From contig JASHTO010000309.1 of NCBI GenBank assembly GCA_030040515.1, positions 1-23,327 of the forward strand: 23,327 bases of DNA, given 5' to 3'. The position numbers and the translations under genes are program-made. Under the pieces are notes generated by a model. The model had not been told where the DNA came from, searched no databases, and saw only the letters and a list, made by a program, of their open reading frames with translations. This document shows positions 8,735-16,622 of this stretch, piece after piece (position 1 is the first letter of the stretch; every line of letters begins with the position of its first letter). The stretch is from Terriglobia bacterium (GTDB lineage Bacteria; Acidobacteriota; Terriglobia; UBA7540).

Positions 8735-8864
8735 ACTTACTGAGGATTACAAAATATAATGACAGCCGTTCTCTGTAGCGGCGCTTTGCGAGCGTCGAAA
8801 ACGGCGGTCGGAGACCGCCGCTACAATCGAACCTTGTCACTATATTCTCTCTGCCTCAGTAGGT
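8735..8864. repeat. Nested palindromic intergenic element, copy 1
   Basis: Outer imperfect inverted repeats of 30 bases occupy 8735-8764 and 8835-8864 (23 of 30 positions pair, by eye). Inside them is a perfect 10-bp inverted repeat TGTAGCGGCG (8774-8783) / CGCCGCTACA (8816-8825). This encloses two hairpins: CGCT..AGCG, and CGGCGGTC-GGA-GACCGCCG. It resembles REP/MITE-type dispersed palindromes. The rest of the 8556-8964 gap shows no gene. Confidence 0.72.
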
Positions 8865-8964
8865 GGTATATCTCTCGTCAGATATAGCCCAATACTTGAC
8901 GGATTCAGCCGTGCTCATTGATCGCAGATGGACGGCGCGATGAGGAGGAAAAGGTAGCAGGCTC

Positions 8965-9648
8965 ATGGATGAAAAGGAAACAAACTCGATGGGCAATTTC
9001 GTCCCCACGGAGCGCACGCAGGTGCACCGCCTTCCGAAGCGTGGTGTTTATAGCCGCGAGGAGGTCTATCGGATACTCGATGAAGGCTTAGTTTGCCACG
9101 TTGGATTTATTGTCGAGGGCAAGCCTGTGGTGATTCCGACCGGATATGGACGCCGAGGCGACACACTTTACATCCACGGGTCGGCCGCGAGCCGGATGTT
9201 GCAAGCGATCGGCACGGGCGCGGACGTGTGTATTACCGTAACTCTCTTGGATGGCTTGGTGCTGGCTCGTTCAGCGTTCCACCATTCAATGAACTACCGG
9301 TCTGTGGTGATTTTCGGCACAGCAACCCGTGTGGATGACCCTGCTACCAAGCTTGAAGCATTGGATATTTTTACTGAGCACATTGCACCCGGACGCTGGA
9401 GGGATGTCCGGCATCCTACGGCCAAAGAATTGCAGGCCACGATGGTCGTATCCATTCCCCTCAATGAAGTTTCCGCAAAAATTCGCACCGGCCCACCAAT
9501 CGACGATGCGGAGGATTATACTCTCCCCATCTGGGCAGGCGTCGTCCCGTTGAAGCTGACCCTGGGTGCTGCGCTGCCGGATGAGCGTCTCCCGAAGGGG
9601 ATTGCCATTCCCAAATACGTCGCGAATTACACCCGCAAGGGATCGTGA
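8965..9648 (+). CDS. Pyridoxamine 5'-phosphate oxidase-like FMN-binding split-barrel protein
   Basis: A 227-residue soluble protein matching the flavin-binding split-barrel fold of the Pyridox_ox_2/NimA-like group. The N-terminal helix-strand unit (YSREEVYRILDEGLVCHVGFIVEGKPVVIPTGYGRRGDTLYIHGSAASRML, about 29-80) contains the VGF and P-T-x-Y/G pattern and the IHGSAASRM segment typical of these proteins. The middle has the second barrel half (CITVTLLDGLVLARSAFHHSMNYRSVVIFGTA). Such proteins bind FMN or F420 and reduce small molecules; the actual substrate is unknown. ATG 8965 follows AAGG by 10 bases and AGGAGG by 16 bases; ATG 8989 is a possible internal start. It stands alone between a repeat element and a convergent exosortase gene. 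Confidence 0.8.
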   Translation: MDEKETNSMGNFVPTERTQVHRLPKRGVYSREEVYRILDEGLVCHVGFIVEGKPVVIPTGYGRRGDTLYIHGSAASRMLQAIGTGADVCITVTLLDGLVLARSAFHHSMNYRSVVIFGTATRVDDPATKLEALDIFTEHIAPGRWRDVRHPTAKELQATMVVSIPLNEVSAKIRTGPPIDDAEDYTLPIWAGVVPLKLTLGAALPDERLPKGIAIPKYVANYTRKGS

Positions 9649-9689
9649 AGGGCTTCATCACATAGAATTCAACCAAATGGAAATTCGAG

Positions 9690-9704
9690 GGCACGTTTCG
9701 TGCC
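9690..9704. terminator. Possible terminator hairpin between convergent genes
   Basis: GGCACG-TTT-CGTGCC forms a perfect 6-bp stem with a 3-base loop in the 68-base gap between two converging genes. A T-rich run follows on the + strand only after about 15 bases (9721-9726), so it is not a textbook intrinsic terminator. Confidence 0.3.
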
Positions 9705-9716
9705 TGTACTCTGGAC

Positions 9717-10691
9717 TTACCTTTTTTCCGGCGTGGATTGAGGGGGGACGGTGGTCATTTCACTCTTTTTCAGAAGATGAAGAATTCCGAACATGATCAC
9801 CAGCGCAAGCAGGAAGAAGCCGATTCCTCCTTCATGGTGAAGTGGGCCATCCATATACCGGGGATTGATGTATTCGGCCAACAGCGTCAACATCGCGATC
9901 CGCAAACCGTTCGTGACACAGACGATGGGCAGCGTGGTAAGAACCAGTACAACCGTTCTCGAAGAAAAGGAAAGCATGATGTCGGCAGCGATCAGACTGA
10001 TGATAAAAATGGCGATCGTTGAATGAATTCCGCTACACTGTTTTGCAACCAAAATGGAGATGTGTTTAAGGTAAAACACAAACCCCTCTCTGCTATAAGG
10101 GACGCGAAGCAGGGAGAAAGCCAAAGCACACACTGCGGTTGACCCATACTGCACGACTTTGAGAGGCTTCTCAAGCCATGTTCCAGGCAGGGGAACGGTC
10201 AAAAGAAGGAACAGTGCGGGAAACGCTCCGGCGCGAAGTGGCCTGAGACCAAAGCTCAGGGCAAATGCCCCGATCCAAAGCGTCACCACGCAGAGAATAT
10301 TTGTTGGCAACGCGTTTTCTGGCCAATGCCCCGGTAGGCTGGAGATCATCGCGCCATCCACAGCCATTACCCCGAGAAACAGCAAAGCACCCGCACAAGA
10401 ACAGAATCGAGCGCCAGCAAAGATCCTTTTTCTCTCGAGATAGACCAACATTGCACTGACGGATGGGATCGCCAGGGTATAGGAGTTGCTTTCGGAAAAA
10501 CTGCCGTCCCAGAGCGAGGAACGGATCTGGGTCGCCAGCGCATTCCAGAATATGCAAACGGAAGCAGTCAACAGGATAAGGAATAGCACAATCCCTAGTT
10601 GCAACTCTCCCAGCTTACCGGCAGAAAAACGCGAAACCGAGGGTCCTGCCGCGTAGCCGTTGCGTGCCGGCTGGTTTTGCAAGTCAATCAC
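9717..10691 (-). CDS. Exosortase (PEP-CTERM sorting transpeptidase-like membrane protein)
   Basis: Counting from GTG 10691 this is 324 residues with about eight hydrophobic segments. The exosortase catalytic triad is intact: Cys219 in AKQCSGIHS, Arg264 in VTNGLRIAML and His285/286 in LHHEGGIGFF. Exosortases process proteins with C-terminal PEP-CTERM signals at the outer face of the inner membrane. The open frame extends to 10952, but that part overlaps the upstream PEP-CTERM gene and is not membrane-like, so an internal start is preferred; GTG 10691 and TTG 10682 are candidates, and no strong ribosome binding site decides between them. Its substrate gene lies 73 bases upstream on the same strand, suggesting one transcript. 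I cannot assign the exosortase subtype. Confidence 0.88.
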   Translation of the reverse strand: MIDLQNQPARNGYAAGPSVSRFSAGKLGELQLGIVLFLILLTASVCIFWNALATQIRSSLWDGSFSESNSYTLAIPSVSAMLVYLERKRIFAGARFCSCAGALLFLGVMAVDGAMISSLPGHWPENALPTNILCVVTLWIGAFALSFGLRPLRAGAFPALFLLLTVPLPGTWLEKPLKVVQYGSTAVCALAFSLLRVPYSREGFVFYLKHISILVAKQCSGIHSTIAIFIISLIAADIMLSFSSRTVVLVLTTLPIVCVTNGLRIAMLTLLAEYINPRYMDGPLHHEGGIGFFLLALVIMFGILHLLKKSEMTTVPPQSTPEKR

Positions 10692-10764
10692 ACTTATTCT
10701 CAGACACGCCTCCGGTGCTTTTAGAAAAAGTCGGGCCAGAGATAAAACCCCTTTTTGAGCCCAA

Positions 10765-11097
10765 CTACGAACCAAGGCCGAGCCGCCGGCGAAATGCCAG
10801 CCCGATGCCGCCCAACACCAATCCGCTGGTAAGGAGTGTAAGGGCGCCGGGCTCAGGCACCGCCTCGCAGCGCTTTTTGGATTCCTTTTTCGAACAGTCC
10901 TTGTCATCTTCGAATATACCGATCGAAGCCGTCGTCCGCGCCACATGCACAAGTCTCACCGTGGTGCATTGCATATTCATGCCGTGGGCGCTGGCGAATG
11001 CCGTAGCGTCCTTTGCAGCGCACACGCCAGGGGCCGCTAATAGCACTGCTAGTGCTGTGGGGGCAAAAAAGCTTGCAACTTTAGTTGAATTTCGCAT
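10765..11097 (-). CDS. PEP-CTERM sorting-signal protein, probable exosortase substrate
   Basis: A 110-residue secreted protein. Residues 1-27 form a signal peptide (MRNSTKVASFF..ALAVLLAAPGVCAA). The mature middle of about 50 residues includes a charged, Lys/Asp-rich stretch (FEDDKDCSKKESKKRCEA) with two cysteines. The C terminus is a textbook PEP-CTERM signal: VPEPG at 80-84, a hydrophobic segment 85-102 and a basic tail RRRLGLGS. The start ATG 11097 has AAAGGA five bases upstream; a longer in-frame start at 11142 is unlikely. Exosortase recognition of PEP and subsequent processing are known for the family; that this protein is the substrate of the adjacent exosortase is inferred from adjacency. 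Confidence 0.88.
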   Translation of the reverse strand: MRNSTKVASFFAPTALAVLLAAPGVCAAKDATAFASAHGMNMQCTTVRLVHVARTTASIGIFEDDKDCSKKESKKRCEAVPEPGALTLLTSGLVLGGIGLAFRRRLGLGS

Positions 11098-11190
11098 TCT
11101 TGTCCTTTCGCTGTTGTTGTTTCGTCGAGCGCGGTCGAGCACTTGAAAAGGTCGCGCAGACCAAAAATATCCTCACCGTGAATTCAAACA

Positions 11191-11205
11191 GTAAAATCCT
11201 AGCCA
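11191..11205 (-). promoter_or_regulatory. Weak sigma-54-like -24/-12 site upstream of the PEP-CTERM gene
   Basis: Read on the minus strand the sequence is TGGCTAGGATTTTAC, which follows the TGGCAC-N5-TTGC layout with TGGC and TT-C in register but A in place of the near-invariant G of the -12 element. It would start transcription about 80 bases upstream of the PEP-CTERM start codon. Sigma-54 control has been proposed for several PEP-CTERM/exosortase systems, which is why I list it despite the mismatch. Confidence 0.25.
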
Positions 11206-11364
11206 CGCCCAATTTAAAATGGCGGAGCCCAGGGAACCATGGAACGGAAGTGTCATAAACGATTGGTACTCAAGTGCTATGACCATATTTCACCAACCCG
11301 GAGGGCGACACAAATGTTTGAAAACGGAATCGCCCGGGCTTGCTCCGGATTTGTTGTCTGGGAA

Positions 11365-11480
11365 TTGCGAGTACCGGGATGCGACCAATATTCATCCATC
11401 GTATGGCGAGCGGGGATGTAACATGCGGCCAGAGCGGCGAGGATCAAGATTACGGCGATGGAAGTAGGAACCGAGACCAA
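11365..11480 (-). pseudogene. Remnant of an FtsX/MacB-type (ADOP) permease C terminus
   Basis: The minus-strand reading gives SIAVILILAALAACYIPARHTM, which closely matches the final membrane helix and the ACYIPARRA signature that ends FtsX-like ABC permeases of the acidobacterial duplicated orphan permease (ADOP) type. One frame further on, ILVASRYS resembles the usual terminal PMVALRYE, so the scrap appears frameshifted as well as truncated. No ATPase or N-terminal permease part is present; the upstream side runs into the kinase gene. It suggests that the intergenic space between the PEP-CTERM and kinase genes is the scar of a lost gene. Could instead be a chance hydrophobic frame, but the motif match is specific. 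Confidence 0.5.
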
Positions 11481-11573
11481 TCGAAGCGTTGTTGATCGTG
11501 TCGCGCGGCGGTATCATTCATAGCCAGTAGCGCTGGCCTAAGCTGACGGCGGGCAAAAATCACTCGGGGCGAC

Positions 11574-14312
11574 ATGGCGAAGTGTAAATCTTGTGGTCTA
11601 GACATTCCGGGTGCAGGCCGCTTTTGCGCAAATTGCGGCGCGCCGGTCGGCTCTGACCCCATGGTAACCGCCGACGTTCGAGCGCCGGCCACGCCTCCTC
11701 CTGTCAACAAGGTGTCCACCCCAAAACCCCGGACCTCCTCCAGCAGCTTTCCCGGCTCAGGTGCTTTCGCTACCGAAGGGCGTTTTAATGCCGGGAGGGT
11801 CATTGCGGGGCGGTACCGGATTGTCGCCGTGCTGGGGAAGGGAGGGATGGGAGAAGTTTATCGCGCCGACGATTTGACCCTTGCGCAACCCGTTGCCCTC
11901 AAATTTGTGCCCACGGCAGTGGACAAGGACCCTGAGGTTTTGGAACGGTTTCACAACGAAATTCGCATCTCGCGTCGCGTGTCCCACCCGAACGTATGCC
12001 GCGTCTACGATGTCGGCGAGGTCGAGGGCCACACTTTTCTCACCATGGAATACGTAGACGGTGAGGATCTGGCTTCACTGCTCCGGCGCATCGGCCGTCT
12101 ACCCGGCGACAAGGCATTGGAGATTGCGCGCCAGTTGTGCGCGGGCCTGGCAGCGGCGCACCAGGAAGGAGTGCTTCACCGCGATTTGAAGCCTGCTAAC
12201 GTAATGCTCGACGGCCGGGGTCGCGTGGTTGTGACTGATTTTGGACTGGCCAATCTCGCTGATGCCATCGAGGGATACGACATCCGGAGCGGCACGCCCG
12301 CCTACATGGCCCCTGAACAATTGGAAGGCCGGGAAGTGACCATACGGAGCGATATCTATTCGCTCGGGTTGGTGCTCTACGAAGTATTTACGGGCAAGCG
12401 TGCCTTCGCGGCCGAGGGACCCCAGGAGTTGCTGAAGCAGCGCACGCAAACACCCGTCACGCGGCCATCCAACTGGGTTAAGGACCTTGACCCCGCGGTT
12501 GAGCGAGTCATCCTGCGCTGCCTGGAAACCGACCCCGCGAAACGGCCGGCGGGAGCACTGGCGGTGGCGGCAGCTTTACCTGGCGGCGACCCACTGGCCG
12601 CCGCGCTCGCCGCGGGCGAAACCCCCTCGCCGGAGATGGTAGCTGCCGCAGGTGAAATCGCCGGGCTTTCACCTCGCCTTGGCGCGGCGAGCTTCGCGGC
12701 GGTGCTTCTTGGGCTGGTAGTAGTGTTTTGGATCGGCCTCACGGTAAGCGGCCTTCAGCTCATGCAAGGTGTCCAGCCCCCGTATATTCTGGATTTGAAG
12801 GCGCGAGAAATTCTTGACAGCCTCGGATACTCCGCACCTGCCGTCGATCACGCTTCCCTTTTTTATTACAAAACCTCATTCACAGACTACGTGCACGACC
12901 ACGCCAAGCCGCGACCCGACTGGCCCAATGTGCTTCGAGGGCGCCCGCAGGTTCTCACCTATTCTTACCGTGAAAGCCCGGCCTATCTGAACCCGCAACG
13001 CTTCAATGTTTTATTATCTCCGGGCGTTGTCACTTTCAACGATCCGCCACCCATCGATTCGGGAATGATCAATATGGTTCTGGATGCTCAGGGACGGCTC
13101 AGTTATTTGCAAGCCATCCCGCAGGAATATGAACCGAACCCGCCGCCGAGCCATGCCGCGGACTGGAAACCACTCTTCGCTGCCGCCGGACTCGATCCTG
13201 CGCAGTTTAATAAAGCGGAGCCGGTTTGGCTCTCGCTCGCGGCATTTGACGAGCGAGCCGCCTGGACCGGGACATGGCCTGGAACTTCGTATCCTCTTCG
13301 CATCGAAGCTGCCGCCTGGCAGGGCCGGCCCGTATTTTTTAACCTGATTGGGCCCTGGAATGCTCCCGACCGGTCCCAACATGGGGCCGTAACCTCCGGT
13401 CGACACGTCAGCCAGATCATCGGAATCATCCTGGCGGTACTCATCATGATTTCTTGCGCTCTGCTCGTGCGTCGAAATTTCGCCAAGGGCAAGAGCGACT
13501 ACAATGGAGCCCTGCGACTGGCCAGGGCGGTGTTATTCATCAACATGGCGTTGTGGGTGTGCGTCGCACATTTCATTCCCACGCTTGAGATTTTCGGGCA
13601 ATTCATCCTGGCGCTCGCCGGTTCTATTTTTTTGGCCGTCGCGGTGTGGACGCTTTACGTGGCAGTGGAACCTTATGTGCGCCGCCACTGGCCTCACGCC
13701 ATCATTTCCTGGAGCCGCCTGCTGGCCGGAAAGTGGCGCGACCCGCTGGTAGGACGTGACATCCTGTGGGGCATTCTTCTGGGAGTGATATGGTCATTTA
13801 TTGTGAGCGTTGGCTTTCTCGCGCTTAAACATGAAGGCGCCACCCCCCAACTTGCCAGCGCCAACATTTTAATGGGGAATCGGGAAGTGGTGGGTTCCTG
13901 CTTCCTGAGCTTGATCACCAGCATCGAAGGGACTCTTGCGTTTTTCTTCGTGCTCCTCATTCTGCGCGTCATCCTGGGAAATCGATGGGTTGCCCTGGTC
14001 TGTTTCATCGCAATTTTTACACTGCAAGGATCGCTCCAAAACGATCATCCGCAAATCATTTGGCCTTTCTGGTTGACGCTCTACACGATCGCCGCACTCG
14101 CCCTGGCGCGCTTTGGACTGATCGTGCTGGCGACCGCGAGTTTCACTGCGAACGTGCTTTTGAATTTGCCATACTCGCTGGATTTTTCGCGCTGGTATAC
14201 CCCCCCACGTGGCGGCCATCCTTATTGCTTATGTCCTCCTCGCCGCCTGGGCATTCTACACGTCTCTGGGTGGGCAGAAACTGTGGAAAGACGACCTATT
14301 CGATTAACGTAA
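11574..14312 (+). CDS. Membrane Ser/Thr protein kinase with N-terminal zinc ribbon and multi-pass C terminus; 3' end frameshifted
   Basis: A 912-residue Hanks-type kinase. Residues 4-21 form a zinc ribbon (CKSC..FCANC, four Cys). A Pro/Ser-rich linker leads to the kinase domain at ~80-335: P-loop GKGGMGEVY (88-96), Lys110 in VALKF, catalytic HRDLKPAN (202-209, Asp204), DFG (222-224) and APEQ (246-249), all intact, so it should be active. One membrane helix at ~372-395 is followed by an extracytoplasmic region (~400-610) without cysteine motifs that I recognise, then about seven membrane helices to the end. Near the C terminus a C7 run (14200-14206) shifts the frame. Removing one C gives a natural ending (..AAILIAYVLLAAWAFYTSLGGQ..) with a stop at 14305-14307 instead of the Arg/Pro-rich tail. 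The ATG has only a weak GGGG upstream. It is followed by a second kinase within 80 bases. Confidence 0.88.
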   Translation: MAKCKSCGLDIPGAGRFCANCGAPVGSDPMVTADVRAPATPPPVNKVSTPKPRTSSSSFPGSGAFATEGRFNAGRVIAGRYRIVAVLGKGGMGEVYRADDLTLAQPVALKFVPTAVDKDPEVLERFHNEIRISRRVSHPNVCRVYDVGEVEGHTFLTMEYVDGEDLASLLRRIGRLPGDKALEIARQLCAGLAAAHQEGVLHRDLKPANVMLDGRGRVVVTDFGLANLADAIEGYDIRSGTPAYMAPEQLEGREVTIRSDIYSLGLVLYEVFTGKRAFAAEGPQELLKQRTQTPVTRPSNWVKDLDPAVERVILRCLETDPAKRPAGALAVAAALPGGDPLAAALAAGETPSPEMVAAAGEIAGLSPRLGAASFAAVLLGLVVVFWIGLTVSGLQLMQGVQPPYILDLKAREILDSLGYSAPAVDHASLFYYKTSFTDYVHDHAKPRPDWPNVLRGRPQVLTYSYRESPAYLNPQRFNVLLSPGVVTFNDPPPIDSGMINMVLDAQGRLSYLQAIPQEYEPNPPPSHAADWKPLFAAAGLDPAQFNKAEPVWLSLAAFDERAAWTGTWPGTSYPLRIEAAAWQGRPVFFNLIGPWNAPDRSQHGAVTSGRHVSQIIGIILAVLIMISCALLVRRNFAKGKSDYNGALRLARAVLFINMALWVCVAHFIPTLEIFGQFILALAGSIFLAVAVWTLYVAVEPYVRRHWPHAIISWSRLLAGKWRDPLVGRDILWGILLGVIWSFIVSVGFLALKHEGATPQLASANILMGNREVVGSCFLSLITSIEGTLAFFFVLLILRVILGNRWVALVCFIAIFTLQGSLQNDHPQIIWPFWLTLYTIAALALARFGLIVLATASFTANVLLNLPYSLDFSRWYTPPRGGHPYCLCPPRRLGILHVSGWAETVERRPIRLT

Positions 14313-14389
14313 AAGGAGTTAACCTTTCTCATTCTTATGATATATTTTCGTAAGATATCGTCAGCTTTAGACTCCTGGCGGCGACACAC

Positions 14390-16252
14390 ATGAAAACCTG
14401 TCCAATATGCCAGGCAACTTACCCCGACGCCGTCGGATTCTGTCCGCGCGACGGCTCAGAGCTCGTTTCCACCGGGACGTGGTCTCCCGGCACCCTTGTG
14501 CGCGGGCGATACCGCATTCTCGACAAGATCGGCGAGGGCGGCATGGGTGCGGTTTACAAGGCCAAGCACACAGGATTCGACGAATTTCGCGCCATCAAAG
14601 TGCTGAATTGGGAGCTCAGCAGAGATGAAAAATTCCTCGAGCGATTCAAACGGGAAGCATATGTCACCCGCAAGCTCAATCACCCAAATGCCGTGAAAAT
14701 GGAAGATATTGACGAAGCCGAGGACGGTTCTCCCTTCATTGTTATGGAATTTATCGAGGGGCGGAACCTGAAGGACGTCATCGAGGGGGAGGGCCCGCTA
14801 TCGGCGCCGCGAGTCTGTGCCATTGCCCGGCAAGTAGCCGCGGCACTGGATGCCGCTCACACACTGGGGATGATTCATCGTGACATCAAGCCGGAGAACA
14901 TTGTTTTGGTGCAGGGCAGCGAGGGAGAAAAGGCCAAAGTATTGGATTTCGGTATCGCCAGCGTTCGTGAGGTGGAACGGGGGGAGGAAGGCAGCCGCAA
15001 GGATCTGACCGGTGGTGGATTCGTGGTGGGGACTCCGGCATATATTTCACCCGAGCAAGCCCAGGGAAGGCGCGGCAACGATCTTGACGGGCGATCCGAC
15101 CTCTATTCGCTTGGTATCGTCATGTATCAGTCGCTGACCGGCGACCTGCCATTCAAATCGCAATCCACGATGGAAATGCTGATGGCGCACATCCAGACGC
15201 CCCCCAACCCGATTCGAATGGTTCGACCAGATCTTCAGATTCCCGAACCGCTCGCCGTGCTCGTTATGCGCATGTTGCAGAAGGATCGCAACCTGCGCCC
15301 CCCTTCGGCAGCGGCGCTGATCGAAGAATTAAGCCGTATCGAAAAGACGATACCTATCCCACGCGCCGGCCCACGGGGAACGGTAATGACTCCCTCTGCA
15401 CCCGGGCCCATCCCGCCTCCACCACGCCCTGCGTCTTATGTGCCGCAAACGCCACGGTCCATTGAACCTTCGGTCGTGCGCCAGCAAGTTCCGGATGTTC
15501 ACACACCATTCTACAAACGGCCTATGACCATTTTGATCGCGGTACTTATTATCGGAGCGGGAGTGTGGTATCAGCTTACGCATCGCCCGACGGAGGAGAT
15601 CGCGCAGCATCAGGCCGCGGCGGCTGACCTTGAGCGCCGGCAACTGCTTCCCCAGGCCGAAGAGGAGTACCGTGCTGCCCTCCAGCTCGATCCGAACAAT
15701 GAAGAGGCTCAATCTGCATTGGGTCATGTCTTGGTGGAAGAACGAAAATGGGATGACGCCATCAGCACGCTGCGAGTGGCGGTGGCCTCGCGTCCCGATG
15801 ACGTGGTGGCCCTCAACAATCTGGGCGTGGCGCTGGAAACCGTGGGAAACGTGAATGAGGCCATCCCGGAATTTCAGGAAGCGATTCACCTTCAGCCGGA
15901 TTACCTGGAGGCCCATTCCAACCTCGGTCAAGCTTTCGAAAAGCAGGGTGATTTTAAAGGATCCGCAGCCGAATTCCACGAAGTTCTCCGCCTGAAGCCC
16001 GATGATGCCGAGGCGCATTTTCACCTCGGGCTCGCCGCTTATAAGCAGGGTGATGCCGATGGGGCTGTGAACGAATATCGCGAGGCCATCCGAATCCAGC
16101 CCGGTTTTGCGCTGGCCCATTTCAGTCTGGGTGGCGTTCTATACGATCGCGGTGAACACGACGAGGGGATTGCAGAGCTGCGCACGGCATATTCCCTCTC
16201 GCCTGATGATCCGGAGATTCGCGCTGCTTATCAAAAACTCCTGGAAAAATAA
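14390..16252 (+). CDS. Ser/Thr protein kinase with zinc-ribbon-like N terminus, one membrane helix and TPR repeats
   Basis: A 620-residue Hanks-type kinase. The N terminus has CPIC (4, 7) and FCPRDG (Cys18), a zinc-ribbon variant in which the fourth ligand is probably Asp21 instead of Cys. The kinase domain (~40-315) has GEGGMGAVYKA (48-58), Lys70, HRDIKPEN (163-170, Asp165), DFG (186-188) and SPEQ. A Pro-rich linker (~330-375) precedes a single transmembrane helix (MTILIAVLIIGAGVWYQL, ~379-396). The extracytoplasmic part is five to six TPRs (~404-620), likely a sensing or docking surface. No enzymatic output beyond the kinase is visible. ATG 14390 lacks a good ribosome binding site; a TGA of a short upstream frame overlaps it (ATGA). 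It probably shares a transcript with the preceding kinase. Confidence 0.9.
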   Translation: MKTCPICQATYPDAVGFCPRDGSELVSTGTWSPGTLVRGRYRILDKIGEGGMGAVYKAKHTGFDEFRAIKVLNWELSRDEKFLERFKREAYVTRKLNHPNAVKMEDIDEAEDGSPFIVMEFIEGRNLKDVIEGEGPLSAPRVCAIARQVAAALDAAHTLGMIHRDIKPENIVLVQGSEGEKAKVLDFGIASVREVERGEEGSRKDLTGGGFVVGTPAYISPEQAQGRRGNDLDGRSDLYSLGIVMYQSLTGDLPFKSQSTMEMLMAHIQTPPNPIRMVRPDLQIPEPLAVLVMRMLQKDRNLRPPSAAALIEELSRIEKTIPIPRAGPRGTVMTPSAPGPIPPPPRPASYVPQTPRSIEPSVVRQQVPDVHTPFYKRPMTILIAVLIIGAGVWYQLTHRPTEEIAQHQAAAADLERRQLLPQAEEEYRAALQLDPNNEEAQSALGHVLVEERKWDDAISTLRVAVASRPDDVVALNNLGVALETVGNVNEAIPEFQEAIHLQPDYLEAHSNLGQAFEKQGDFKGSAAEFHEVLRLKPDDAEAHFHLGLAAYKQGDADGAVNEYREAIRIQPGFALAHFSLGGVLYDRGEHDEGIAELRTAYSLSPDDPEIRAAYQKLLEK

Positions 16253-16346
16253 TTTAGGCCATTCCGGAAGTCCAATTCATCCGAAGTGGCATCTGAACTG
16301 CGATGATGTAGACTCATACTCCAAGTGGCTGGAGGTCTGATAGCGG

Positions 16347-16506
16347 GTCAGTTTGAAATTCTGTAGCGGCGGTCTATTGACCGTCGCAGGGCCTTGCTCC
16401 GTCAGATGACGGACAAACCCGTAAATGCGACGCTCATAGAGCGCCGCTACAGCGATGGGCGGCTGGTTACGATGTGACGAGCCGGCTCCAAAATTCAAAC
16501 TGAGAC
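16347..16506. repeat. Nested palindromic intergenic element, copy 2
   Basis: Outer inverted repeats GTCAGTTTGAAATT (16347-16360) and AATTCAAACTGAGAC (16492-16506) pair with small gaps. The inner inverted repeat TGTAGCGGCG (16362-16371) / CGCCGCTACA (16442-16451) is identical to that of the element at 8774-8825, with its hairpin modules in reverse order (GGTC..GACC first, CGCT..AGCG last). Between the modules an extra segment carries a perfect hairpin TCCGTCA-GA-TGACGGA. It fills most of the 16253-16622 gap, where no gene was seen. Confidence 0.72.
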
Positions 16507-16535
16507 ACTCTACCACCACTGGAGGCCCGCCAAAC

Positions 16536-16564
16536 TTGACTTCCAGATTTTGCTCTGCTAATTT
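16536..16564 (+). promoter_or_regulatory. Possible promoter of the ErpA-like gene
   Basis: TTGACT (16536-16541) and TAATTT (16559-16564) are separated by 17 bases, a fair -35 and a weak -10. Transcription would start near 16571, leaving an untranslated leader of about 50 bases before the ATG at 16623. Confidence 0.35.
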
Positions 16565-16622
16565 GGGAGTTGTGGGGAGGGCAGGGAATCACCCTAGAAT
16601 CTGACCCCACACAGGAGATTCT

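Noticed and set aside
15329..16120. 263-codon minus-strand frame
   Set aside because: Antisense to the kinase/TPR gene; no motif or ribosome binding site, explained by codon bias of the real gene.
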